A DNA stretch of 64,000 bases from Rapidithrix thailandica (GTDB lineage Bacteria; Bacteroidota; Bacteroidia; Cytophagales; Flammeovirgaceae), in NCBI RefSeq assembly GCF_039710355.1, contig NZ_JBDKWZ010000012.1, positions 62,001 to 126,000 on the forward strand. The letters run 5' to 3'. The translations under genes were made by a program, and so were the position numbers. A model generated the notes under the pieces. It worked only from the letters and a program-made list of their open reading frames with translations, was not told the origin of the DNA and did not search any database. This document shows positions 28,801 through 36,378 of the stretch, in pieces (position 1 is the stretch's first letter; the number at the start of each line of letters is the position of its first letter).

Positions 28801-29247
28801 TTCATTATACCCTTCATACCTTTCTCCCAAAACAGGTACTTTTAGTGTTGAATTACTTTTGTAAAAAACAACCCCTTCCTTATTCGTTAAGACGATGTTA
28901 TTATAATTATAAATTCTTTGGATTGCAGGAATAAAGCTATTAAGGTCAGTATTGATCTCCTTGATAAGGACGGGCTCATTAATATCGGCAAAATTTGACT
29001 TTCGAAAGGATTGAATTGCAAGTGGCGAGTTCTGAACAAGAGCAATGTTTTGTTGCAACTCCTTAAAGAAAGACCCAATCTGATCAACCTTGGCATCGCT
29101 GATCACTTTGAAGTTTCCTGCTGTAGTTTTCTCAATATAATTTCTTGATTGAATATAGGATAAATAACTTACAGATATGACTGATACTACAACAACAGTT
29201 AATAGTAATATAGTTATTTTAGTACCTATCTTGATTTGTTTGAACAT
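25801..29247 (-). CDS. SiaA-like sensor phosphatase (Cache-HAMP-GAF-PAS-PAS-PP2C)
   Basis: This 1148-residue membrane protein probably dephosphorylates the SiaC-like protein. Residues about 10-30 and 308-330 are transmembrane, with a Cache-type extracytoplasmic sensor between them. HAMP follows (about 330-390), then GAF (about 420-590, with EGLVGQC), a coiled coil (600-660), two PAS domains (about 665-790 and 795-915) and a SpoIIE/PP2C phosphatase. Metal-binding motifs are VSGDF, VDCTGHGVPGA and MFSDGMPDQFGG. Pseudomonas SiaA has sensor-HAMP-PP2C only, so the GAF and PAS insert is an expansion that adds cytoplasmic inputs. It lies 57 bp after the GAF gene. Confidence 0.88.
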   Translation of the reverse strand: MFKQIKIGTKITILLLTVVVVSVISVSYLSYIQSRNYIEKTTAGNFKVISDAKVDQIGSFFKELQQNIALVQNSPLAIQSFRKSNFADINEPVLIKEINTDLNSFIPAIQRIYNYNNIVLTNKEGVVFYKSNSTLKVPVLGERYEGYNELLEKGKEELYFGKVFLAGKQAFMYVVSPIKSQYGGVIGYMVLSFNVSENIYKKLNEEDALGESGEIILCKQEESKINIISPLKGVTTGLLTEFVLNNDPTNIAVQKSALGEKPDFIYDIDFRGVTTLSYWNHIPVVDWGLVVKMDKEEVNQPIYDLVWTFVKSSLLIIFLALTAALVYSKLLVRPIIYINDKLNLISKGVLPENIEVRSQDEIGEMGSAVKDLVIALKRTVNFAHQIGEGNYAAEFTPMSKDDNLGNALLSMRDSIQEADERDNKRNWIVTGVAEISQILRLHNDLEGLGNEVIAFVTEKINAIQGAFYTINELDNESEALFEMVACYAYQKKKYYKKDFKFAEGLVGQCAAEQDIILRTEIPEDYVTITSGILGDQKPSCIVLIPLLIDEKVYGILEFAGFTKFSPTHIEFVKEISVIIARTIFNIKVNERTVKLLEESQKMSEELKMQQEILRQNAEEMEATQEELKRTNHRLEEQIEEVNMTQKRMQVFLENASEVIAIYEKNGEIRYISPSVEPILGYSQEEMTGISDLQNIHPDSREVFDEFFSKLLEDVDNPYSIQVEYITKDNHAIWLEATGTNLLSDPAIKGIVVNSRDITERRRAEQEERMRSQMQALSENSPDLITRVNKEGTVYYINPIIENLTGRHPDMILAKPINEIDLDTKIKSSWIALLEQVVDKGQKIEVEMEFPTFDGERVMQVNAIPEFNDLDEVESALIVYHDITERKKAEIEIRDTHKKITESINYSQRIQSAILPDDDVIQRAFPDSFMLYLPRDVVSGDFPWFLEKGDDVYIAAVDCTGHGVPGALISLIGFFILNDVVNSQGVSDVGQILDALNAGVTRTLKQSGDSSDTKDGMDISLCKVNKKQNELEYAGAHRPLYFYSSGELTQIRGDKFPIGGGQYRNRTNFKTNKIEIQKGDEIYMFSDGMPDQFGGPNNRKFAPRRLRELISQQKHSDMQEMKQIVYEEFINWKGDRRQTDDILLIGVKF

Positions 29248-29304
29248 CGTTGAAGATTATTTTGACCGGAAACAACTAAAAAAATAACAGGCTAGCATAA
29301 AAAA

Positions 29305-30102
29305 TTAAGCATATTGAAGTTGGGGGATATGTATTGCAAGTAATGCATTTGCTTCTCTAATATATTCCAACTCCTTGGCATTATATTTTCTAAAAGATCC
29401 TAACTCTATAACCCCTAAAACATCATTTTCATATACAATAGGCAAAATAGTCAAAAAAGAAGGTTGTTTACTTCCAAGCCCAGAAGTCACTTGCATATAA
29501 TTTTCGGGTACCTCGTCTATTATAAACTCTCTATTCGATTTTGCCGCTTGTCCGACAAGACCTTCTCCGAATTTATACTCCAGAGCATCGCCATCCGGCA
29601 AACAAAAGGCATAACTACTTTTCAACTCTAGGCAACGGAAATCACCCTTAACTTGCGCCTGGTACAAGGCTCCCACCCCTACATGTAATTGCTTACAAAG
29701 CAATTGAAAAGAATTCTCAAGCTTTTCTTTTATATCGCCTTCGCTTTCAATTTCATTTTTTAATACCAGCAAATTCAAATTACTGTTCTCAGCACCTTCC
29801 TCATCGTTTTGAGAGCTTTTTTCTTTGACGAATGAAGATTTTTCAACATAAACTATATTTCCATCCCTGCTTTTCAAATTATCAAAAGATAATGCAACAA
29901 TTAAGACTAACACAATGCATAAGTCAATAGACAAAACCCAATTCACATGGTTCATCGCGTTTGCAGCTTCCTCAACCAACTTATGATCGGTAACTCCCAC
30001 AACCGTCAGCATTTCTTGAGGAAGCAGGTATAACTGAGTTACAGCATAACTGGTAGTAACAATAAAAAATATAACACCAATAAGACTGATTTTTCTAGCC
30101 AT
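29305..30102 (-). CDS. Membrane-anchored GAF-domain protein
   Basis: The 265-residue protein has two hydrophobic segments (about 7-28 and 55-75) with a short loop between them, a charged linker, and one GAF domain (about 120-262). The GAF has the motif FGEGLVGQAAKS, then VPENYMQVTSGLGSKQPS and a final VLGVIELGSF strand, closely like the GAF domains in SiaA and in the PAS protein of the che operon. There is no output domain. Its start codon overlaps the cheB stop (TAATG), so translation is coupled. A role as a signal-sensing partner of SiaA or CheB/CheR is inferred. Confidence 0.8.
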   Translation of the reverse strand: MARKISLIGVIFFIVTTSYAVTQLYLLPQEMLTVVGVTDHKLVEEAANAMNHVNWVLSIDLCIVLVLIVALSFDNLKSRDGNIVYVEKSSFVKEKSSQNDEEGAENSNLNLLVLKNEIESEGDIKEKLENSFQLLCKQLHVGVGALYQAQVKGDFRCLELKSSYAFCLPDGDALEYKFGEGLVGQAAKSNREFIIDEVPENYMQVTSGLGSKQPSFLTILPIVYENDVLGVIELGSFRKYNAKELEYIREANALLAIHIPQLQYA

Positions 30103-30704
30103 TATACTTTACTTTTATATAGTTCACTCAATTGAAGAAAAAACTGGATTAGTTGTTCAACTTTAAAGACATGATCAATTTCGGTAATGGCAAGGGCCGC
30201 AGCAGGCATGGTAGTAATCATACTATCTTCTAAATCTTGCACTACTGTCATTCCTCCCCGCTCTTTGATCTTTTTCATCCCGTATGCCCCATCTTTATTT
30301 GCTCCGGAAAGGAGAATTCCTATCAGCTTGTCCTTATAATTATATGCTGCCGTTTCTAAAGTAATATCTATGGCAGGTCTAGAGTTATTCACTAATTCTT
30401 CAGTAGACAAAGCAAAGGTATTCCCTAGCTCAATAGACATATGATAATTTGCCGGAGCTAAATAGACCAACCCTCGTTTGATTGGTTCTTTATCATATGG
30501 TTCTATGATTTTTTTATTGCTTTTTATCGAAAGAGCCTCTACAAAACCATGTCTGACATGCTTCAAACGATGTAAACACAGAAATATTGGTAAAGGAAAG
30601 TCCTCAGGTACACTACTGAGAATTTGTGTCACAGGCTTAAAACTTCCTGCTGACCCTCCTATTACTACAGCTTTATATTTATCTGACAATCGAACGCCAT
30701 TCAT
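30102..30704 (-). CDS. Receiver-less CheB methylesterase domain protein
   Basis: The 200-residue protein is only the catalytic half of CheB. S18 in VIGGSAGS, H45 in CLHRLKHVRHG and D138 in SGANKDGA match the Ser-His-Asp triad. The Thr that normally follows the catalytic Ser is Ala19 here. Without a receiver it cannot be switched by CheA phosphorylation in the usual way. It is followed by the GAF gene with a TAATG overlap and preceded by cheR (65 bp). CheB/CheR pairs of this kind can act on non-chemotaxis receptors or on fused regulators; the target here is unknown. Confidence 0.87.
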   Translation of the reverse strand: MNGVRLSDKYKAVVIGGSAGSFKPVTQILSSVPEDFPLPIFLCLHRLKHVRHGFVEALSIKSNKKIIEPYDKEPIKRGLVYLAPANYHMSIELGNTFALSTEELVNNSRPAIDITLETAAYNYKDKLIGILLSGANKDGAYGMKKIKERGGMTVVQDLEDSMITTMPAAALAITEIDHVFKVEQLIQFFLQLSELYKSKV

Positions 30705-30769
30705 ACTGCTAGAGCATCAAATACCTTTACTATTATTTTCAACTATGACCTACTTCTACAGATCTACTT

Positions 30770-31630
30770 TTACTCTTTTATTTTCCGGTAAATTTTTTCT
30801 TCATTATTCACCACTAAAAACTTGTTTGCAATATCACACCATATTAATGATTCTTTGGAACCTATGGCTAAATAACCATATTTAAACAAACTTTCATGCA
30901 ATTTATACAATACATTATTTTGTAAAGTCTGGTTAAAATATATCATCACGTTACGGCATAAAACCAAGTCGAATTTTGAAAATACAAACCCCTTTACCAA
31001 ATCATGTTTCCTAAAGGAAACCTTGTTAAGCAAATCACTCTTCAAAGTATAAGATTCCCGGTCCTCATCAAAGTATTTATCCAAAGAACTATTCCCTCCA
31101 AAACGGTGGTAGTTTTTATCGTTTAACACCATATTTTTCTTACTGATCTTACCTTGTTTTGCCCGGGAAATAATAGCTGTATCTATATCCGTTGCAATCA
31201 CATTGGCTTTATCAAGTAATCCCATTTCTTCCAACAAAATGCACATGGAATAAACTTCTTCACCAGACGAGCAGCCTGCATGCCAAATACTTAGTTTATT
31301 ATTATTCAATAAAATTTGGGGAATCACATGATCTCGAATTTCTTTCCAGAAAGAAGGGTCACGATACATTTCGGTGACATTGACTGTAATTTCAGATAAA
31401 AACTCTTCAAAAAACTCTGGTTGGCTATTCAAGCGATTGATTAAAGCATCTACTGATTTAAATTTATATAAATCAATAATACGACTAATGCGTCTTCGGA
31501 ACGAAGAAATTGCATAATCTTTAAAATCGAAACCATAATTATCTTGGATAATTTTGGTTAGCCTTCTGATTTCATTTATCTCTATTTCGTGCATCGTTTT
31601 AGTCGCAGAAAAATAATTATTTTCAGGCAT
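30770..31630 (-). CDS. CheR-type methyltransferase (second copy)
   Basis: The 286-residue product has the CheR helical N-domain (SSFRRRISRIIDLYKF), the SAM-binding AGCSSGEEVYSMCILL loop, ATDIDTAII, and the LCRNVMIYFN motif. It is the first gene of the minus-strand group cheR-cheB-GAF-siaA-siaB-siaC. Met13 is an alternative start. It differs clearly from the CheR at 7622, so it is not a recent duplication. No receptor is encoded in this group; substrates could be the operon-linked soluble MCP or an unknown protein. Confidence 0.9.
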   Translation of the reverse strand: MPENNYFSATKTMHEIEINEIRRLTKIIQDNYGFDFKDYAISSFRRRISRIIDLYKFKSVDALINRLNSQPEFFEEFLSEITVNVTEMYRDPSFWKEIRDHVIPQILLNNNKLSIWHAGCSSGEEVYSMCILLEEMGLLDKANVIATDIDTAIISRAKQGKISKKNMVLNDKNYHRFGGNSSLDKYFDEDRESYTLKSDLLNKVSFRKHDLVKGFVFSKFDLVLCRNVMIYFNQTLQNNVLYKLHESLFKYGYLAIGSKESLIWCDIANKFLVVNNEEKIYRKIKE

Positions 31631-31923
31631 CGCCCCTGATTTTAATTCAATAATTGAGTTCCTTAATATAAATATTACTTAGGTATAACTATATAGCCCC
31701 TGTGACATTATACTTCACACCAGCTTTCTATAAAGAAAGTTATACAAATCTTTATTAACAAATTCTTTGACTCCGTAACGATGCGCAAGATTAATTATGC
31801 ATAAGACCTTTAATAATTACAAAACAATCCTATTAAGTTCCTATTTAATAGGAGAGATCCATCTCTCTCACAAATTATATAATGATCCCTTTCAATGTAA
31901 CGTTAACTAAAAAAACGCATTGA
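31631..31923. other. Divergent intergenic region
   Basis: This 293-bp AT-rich gap separates the minus-strand cheR group from a plus-strand secreted-protein gene and must hold both promoters. No clear TAnnTTTG element could be assigned on either strand. Confidence 0.4.
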
Positions 31924-32469
31924 ATGATAATGAAAAAGGAATACATAAAATGCTGTCTTTGGGTTTGGGTGTTTTTAATGACCATCAGTGTACAGGCTCA
32001 AACTGCCGAAAACACCTTTGAAGAAGACCCTCTATTAAAACCCAATATTTGGCAACAACTATCTGACGATCCTTATAATGATGATCTTTGGATGAAATAT
32101 TTTGACAAGGACCTTTTTAACCTTAATTCCAAGGAATATGAATTATATACTTCTTGCCGGAATGGGTTATTGCAAAAAAATTTAGCCAAACAGCGCAAAA
32201 GGGAGGAAGCCCTCCAAAAATTCAGAGAAGAATATGTTCAACAACGATATGGAGAAAAACAAAAACTGGATTACAGAGAATTAGTCCAAAATATAGCGAA
32301 AAACTTTCCGATGATTGAAGAGTATTTTGACGCTCAATTCAATGTATATGAAATTGACTACCTGTTTTATGACGAAAAACACCCCGATGGCAAATACAAC
32401 AAAACCAAATGGGTGGAAGAACATGAAACCAAATTACAAAAACTCAAAGAAGATTATTTGATCAAATAA
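31924..32469 (+). CDS. Secreted protein of unknown function
   Basis: The 181-residue protein begins MIMKKEYIKCCLWVWVFLMT, with ATGs at 31924 and 31930 both possible, and has a signal peptide likely cleaved after VQAQ. The mature region is highly charged and helical (QRKREEALQKFREEYVQQRY), with no recognised domain and one cysteine. It is monocistronic: a strong hairpin follows and the next gene has its own promoter. The size and charge would suit a periplasmic or envelope-associated factor, but no function is proposed. Confidence 0.7.
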   Translation: MIMKKEYIKCCLWVWVFLMTISVQAQTAENTFEEDPLLKPNIWQQLSDDPYNDDLWMKYFDKDLFNLNSKEYELYTSCRNGLLQKNLAKQRKREEALQKFREEYVQQRYGEKQKLDYRELVQNIAKNFPMIEEYFDAQFNVYEIDYLFYDEKHPDGKYNKTKWVEEHETKLQKLKEDYLIK

Positions 32470-32488
32470 ATAATATTTCATTCGGTTC

Positions 32489-32524
32489 AAAAGCGGCAGT
32501 TACAAATTGTTAATTGCCGCTTTT
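32489..32524 (+). terminator. Terminator hairpin
   Basis: A 10-bp perfect stem (AAAAGCGGCA with TGCCGCTTTT) is followed by TGTTGTTT. It lies 20 bp after the secreted-protein gene. It also overlaps the theoretical upstream extension of the next reading frame, which argues against that longer start. Confidence 0.8.
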
Positions 32525-32525
32525 G

Positions 32526-32555
32526 TTGTTTATTATGTACATTCAACTACCTTTG
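32526..32555 (+). promoter_or_regulatory. Bacteroidota-type promoter for the phosphohexomutase gene
   Basis: TTG at 32526-32528 and TACCTTTG at 32548-32555 are separated by exactly 19 bp, matching the Bacteroidota -33/-7 consensus. Transcription should start near 32562, giving a leader of about 35 bases before the ATG at 32597. Confidence 0.75.
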
Positions 32556-32596
32556 AACTAGGTAATATTTCGTTAAATCTCAACCTTACTATCACA

Positions 32597-34324
32597 ATGG
32601 ATCAATTTGTCAAAGAAAAAGTGAATCAATGGCTGGAAGGTAACTATGATCAGACTGTCAAAGATGAAATTCAACACCTTTTGAACAACAATGAGGAAGA
32701 ACTCATCGATGCTTTTTACAAAGATCTTGAATTTGGTACGGGTGGTCTTAGAGGTATTATGGGTGTGGGCTCTAATAGAATCAATAAATATACGGTTGGG
32801 ATTGCCACTCAAGGGCTAGCAAACTACTTACTGAAAACAATTAACCAGAAGGAAATTAAGGTTGCTATAGCTCATGACAGTCGAAATAACAGTGATTATT
32901 TTGCAAATATCACGGCCAAGGTGTTTGCTGCAAATGGTATCAAAGTATACTTATTTGAGCAACTACGCCCTACTCCTGAACTGTCGTTTGCTATCCGGCA
33001 TTTAAACTGCGATAGTGGGGTTGTCATCACAGCATCTCATAACCCTAAAGAGTACAATGGATACAAAGCCTACTGGGCCGATGGCAGCCAATTGGTGGCT
33101 CCCCATGATAAAAATGTCATGAATGAAGTCGCAAAAATTCAATCCATCGACCATGTGAAATTCGAAGGAAATGATGACAATATTCAATACATTGGCAATG
33201 AAGTAGACCAAGCATATTTAGAAGCCATCCACAAACTTTCCCTTTCTCCTGATGCTATCCAAGCGCAAAAGGACCTAAAAATTGTTTTTACTCCTATACA
33301 TGGGACTGGTATTACACTCGTCCCTCAAATTTTAGAAAAGTTTGGATTCTCAAACGTAACCGTTGTAGAAGAGCAAGCCAAAGCAGATGGTAATTTTCCC
33401 ACTGTTGTTTATCCAAATCCTGAAGAACCGGAAGCTCTAAGCATCGCGTTAAAAAAGGCACAGGAAATTGATGCGGATATTCTACTGGGGACAGACCCGG
33501 ATTCTGACCGGGTGGGAATTGCTGTCAAAAACAATCATGGCGAATTCCAATTACTAAACGGCAACCAAACCGCAGCTCTTTTATTTAACTATATCATTAG
33601 TACCCGAAAAGAAAAAGGTTTGGCAAAAGACAATGACTTTGTCGCCAAAACAATCGTCACCTCAGATTTAATTGACACATTTGCCGCTGCCAATCAGATG
33701 CAATGTTTCAATACTCTTACCGGGTTTAAATTTATCGCTCAGGTAATCCGTGATAATGAAGGAGAACAAAACTTCATTGTTGGGGGGGAAGAAAGTTACG
33801 GTTATTTAATCGGAGATTTTGTACGAGATAAAGATGCCATAAGTTCTGTTGCATTAATTTGTGAAATGGCTGCATATGCCAAGGACAAAGGGCAATCGCT
33901 CTTTGACATGTTACTCGATATTTATACAACTTATGGCTTCTATAAAGAGAAGCTAATTTCTATCACCAAAAAAGGAAAAAAAGGAGCGGAAGAAATCTCT
34001 GAAATGATGAAAAACCTTAGGGAAAATCCTCCAACGAGTATTAATGAATCGCCCTTGGTAACCATCAAAGACTATTTATCTTCTGAGTCGGTGGATGTAG
34101 TTTCGGGTGAAAAAGTGCGTATTGAATTACCGACTTCTAATGTTTTACAGTTCATTACAGAAGATGGAAGTAAAATATCAGCCCGTCCTTCAGGAACAGA
34201 ACCCAAAATAAAGTTTTACTTCAGTGTAAATGAAACCCTCTCTGACAAAGGAGAGTACGAAGAAATAGAGCAAAAATTAAATCAAAAAATTGATAACATC
34301 ATCTCTGATTTAAAACTTAATTAA
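32597..34324 (+). CDS. Alpha-D-phosphohexomutase (phosphoglucomutase/phosphomannomutase)
   Basis: This cytoplasmic enzyme moves phosphate between C1 and C6 of hexoses for sugar-nucleotide and storage metabolism. The 575-residue protein has FGTGGLRGIMGVGSNRIN near the N-terminus, the active-site serine in ITASHNPKEYNGYK, the Mg-binding DPDSDR loop, the sugar-binding GGEESYGYL loop and the phosphate-binding RPSGTEPKIKFYF near the C-terminus. The ATG at 32597 was chosen because promoter and terminator signals lie inside the longer frame. The length fits the PGM2-like group of Bacteroidota. Whether glucose or mannose is preferred cannot be told. Confidence 0.93.
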   Translation: MDQFVKEKVNQWLEGNYDQTVKDEIQHLLNNNEEELIDAFYKDLEFGTGGLRGIMGVGSNRINKYTVGIATQGLANYLLKTINQKEIKVAIAHDSRNNSDYFANITAKVFAANGIKVYLFEQLRPTPELSFAIRHLNCDSGVVITASHNPKEYNGYKAYWADGSQLVAPHDKNVMNEVAKIQSIDHVKFEGNDDNIQYIGNEVDQAYLEAIHKLSLSPDAIQAQKDLKIVFTPIHGTGITLVPQILEKFGFSNVTVVEEQAKADGNFPTVVYPNPEEPEALSIALKKAQEIDADILLGTDPDSDRVGIAVKNNHGEFQLLNGNQTAALLFNYIISTRKEKGLAKDNDFVAKTIVTSDLIDTFAAANQMQCFNTLTGFKFIAQVIRDNEGEQNFIVGGEESYGYLIGDFVRDKDAISSVALICEMAAYAKDKGQSLFDMLLDIYTTYGFYKEKLISITKKGKKGAEEISEMMKNLRENPPTSINESPLVTIKDYLSSESVDVVSGEKVRIELPTSNVLQFITEDGSKISARPSGTEPKIKFYFSVNETLSDKGEYEEIEQKLNQKIDNIISDLKLN

Positions 34325-34726
34325 AATAATCTCTTTCACAAAAAGATTACTTTTGCCCGGAATCAAGTAATTGGTTTCGGGCATTTTTTTTAACCCTAAT
34401 ACAACTTATCAAAGTCTTCAATGGGGGTACCTGGGAAGGATTTCATTTTCACAACTTTTATCAGAATCACATCAAACTTTCACTGGCTATATCCCATGTT
34501 ACTTGAAAAGCTGAACTCACTCCTTCTCTCAAATTAAAAATAACTTGATCACTCAAAATTATAGATTAGTAGAAAGTGTTGTGATAGTGGTAATCACTCA
34601 CCTTTCACCAAAGACCTTTAAAAGGTGCCTGAATTATAAAAAATGTTAAACCTTTTACTAGTTATCATCAAAACGTAAAACTATTCCGTAATTAACAGTG
34701 AACTTCGAATTATAAACTCAATTAAT
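34325..34726. other. 402-bp intergenic region before porX
   Basis: The region contains the mutase terminator (34354-34390), then about 330 bp of AT-rich sequence with no reading frame of note. The porX promoter should lie here; no consensus element was found. Confidence 0.4.
34354..34390 (+). terminator. Terminator after the phosphohexomutase gene
   Basis: TGCCCGGAA and TTTCGGGCA form a 9-bp stem with one G-T pair, followed by seven Ts. Confidence 0.85.
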
Positions 34727-36280
34727 ATGCAAAGATATAGTATCCTGTGGGCTGATGATGAAATTGATCTATTAAAACCACACATCTTATTTCTGACAAA
34801 CAAAGGCTATGACATTACTCCTGTAAATAGTGGGGCTGATGCAATTGATAAATGCGAAAACACCAATTTTGATATCATTTTTTTGGATGAGCATATGCCT
34901 GGTATGACCGGCCTGGAAACACTCGCTCAAATTAAAACGATCAACCCGAACATACCGGTGGTAATGATCACCAAAAACGAAGAGGAGCAAATTATGGAGG
35001 AGGCGATCGGGTCTAAAATTGAAGATTATCTGATCAAACCCATCAACCCGAACCAAATTTTATTGGCGGTCAAGAAAATTCTGGATAAAAAACGGATTGT
35101 TTCGGAGAAGACAAACTTCAGCTACCAACGGGATTTTCAAAATATTTCCATGGCATTTAATGACCACCTGGAATATGAAGATTGGATAGACATCTATCGT
35201 AAACTAGTATTTTGGGATATAGAAATCAACGAAACCGAAAACAAAAGCATGACCGATGTGTTGGACATGCAAAAGGCGGAAGCCAATGTTAATTTCACTA
35301 AATTTATCAAAGAAAATTACCAAGACTGGCTGAATGACCCGGATGCTCACCGCCCCATGTTATCACATGAACTAATGCAAAAAAAGGTCTTTCCCCTCCT
35401 ACAAAAGAAAAAACCCGTCTTCTTTATCGTTATCGACAATTTAAGATTAGACCAATGGAAAATTCTGGAGTCAACCGTGGCCGAATATTTTAAAATTGAA
35501 GAAGAAGACACCTATTTTTCTATATTACCGACTACCACAGCCTTTGCGCGGAACTCTATTTTCTCAGGCTTACTCCCTCTGGAGATGGCTAAAAAACACC
35601 CTGACTTATGGGTAAACGAAGACGAAGAAGGTGGTAAAAACAACCACGAGCATGACTTCTTGGAAGCCCAAATACAAAGGCTCCGATTAAATATCAAATC
35701 CAGTTACAATAAAGTCATTCATGTCAATCAGGGAAAACAAGTTTTAGATAATTTGAATAACCTGCTAACCAATGACTTGAACACTATTGTTTACAATTTT
35801 GTAGACATGCTTTCTCATGCGAGAACCGACCAGGAAATGATCCGGGAACTGGCCCCCGATGAATCGGCTTACCGCTCTTTGACAAAATCATGGTTCCAGC
35901 ATTCGGCCTTATTGGATACGCTGCGGATTCTTTCGGAAAAAGACGTCTCTATTGTACTGACTACGGATCATGGTACTATCCGTACAAAACGCCCTTATAA
36001 GATCATTGGGGATAGAAATACGAATACCAACCTAAGATACAAACAGGGGAAAAACCTGAGCTATGACAAAAAGTATGCGTTTGCCGTCTCTGACCCTGAG
36101 AGTTTCTTTCTTCCAAAGGTAAATGTATCTACCAGTTATGCATTTGCAACTGAAGACTACTTCTTTGCCTACCCGAACAACTATAATTATTATGTAAATT
36201 ATTATAAAGATACCTTTCAACATGGGGGAATTTCAATGGAGGAAATGATCATCCCTTGTATTACACTGGGGAATAAGTAG
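34727..36280 (+). CDS. porX: PorX, response regulator of the type IX secretion system
   Basis: PorX regulates the T9SS, through which Bacteroidota secrete enzymes and glide. The 517-residue protein has a receiver (about 1-125; D10-D11 pocket, phospho-acceptor D54 in IFLDEHMPGM). A helical middle segment follows, and then a PglZ/alkaline phosphatase-like domain with VIDNLRLDQW, LPTTTAFARNS and TTDHGT metal-site motifs. Published PorX proteins dimerise on phosphorylation and have phosphodiesterase activity on oligonucleotides; this is known of the family and not shown here. The cognate kinase PorY is not in the window. The gene is monocistronic, ending at a bidirectional terminator. Confidence 0.95.
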   Translation: MQRYSILWADDEIDLLKPHILFLTNKGYDITPVNSGADAIDKCENTNFDIIFLDEHMPGMTGLETLAQIKTINPNIPVVMITKNEEEQIMEEAIGSKIEDYLIKPINPNQILLAVKKILDKKRIVSEKTNFSYQRDFQNISMAFNDHLEYEDWIDIYRKLVFWDIEINETENKSMTDVLDMQKAEANVNFTKFIKENYQDWLNDPDAHRPMLSHELMQKKVFPLLQKKKPVFFIVIDNLRLDQWKILESTVAEYFKIEEEDTYFSILPTTTAFARNSIFSGLLPLEMAKKHPDLWVNEDEEGGKNNHEHDFLEAQIQRLRLNIKSSYNKVIHVNQGKQVLDNLNNLLTNDLNTIVYNFVDMLSHARTDQEMIRELAPDESAYRSLTKSWFQHSALLDTLRILSEKDVSIVLTTDHGTIRTKRPYKIIGDRNTNTNLRYKQGKNLSYDKKYAFAVSDPESFFLPKVNVSTSYAFATEDYFFAYPNNYNYYVNYYKDTFQHGGISMEEMIIPCITLGNK

Positions 36281-36301
36281 TAACAGATTCAGCTGTAACC
36301 T

Positions 36302-36348
36302 AAAAAAGGTTACTGTTTTCCATTTTCAGGATCTCAGTAACCTTTTTT
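36302..36348. terminator. Bidirectional terminator between porX and pfkA
   Basis: A perfect 14-bp stem (AAAAAAGGTTACTG with CAGTAACCTTTTTT) has T-runs on both strands, between two convergent genes. Confidence 0.9.
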
Positions 36349-36378
36349 GATTTAAAAATTAGTTTTAAAAGTAAATAC

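Noticed and set aside
32507..32596. Longer N-terminus for the phosphohexomutase
   Set aside because: It overlaps a terminator hairpin and contains the TTG-19-TACCTTTG promoter; the family N-terminus begins at the later ATG.
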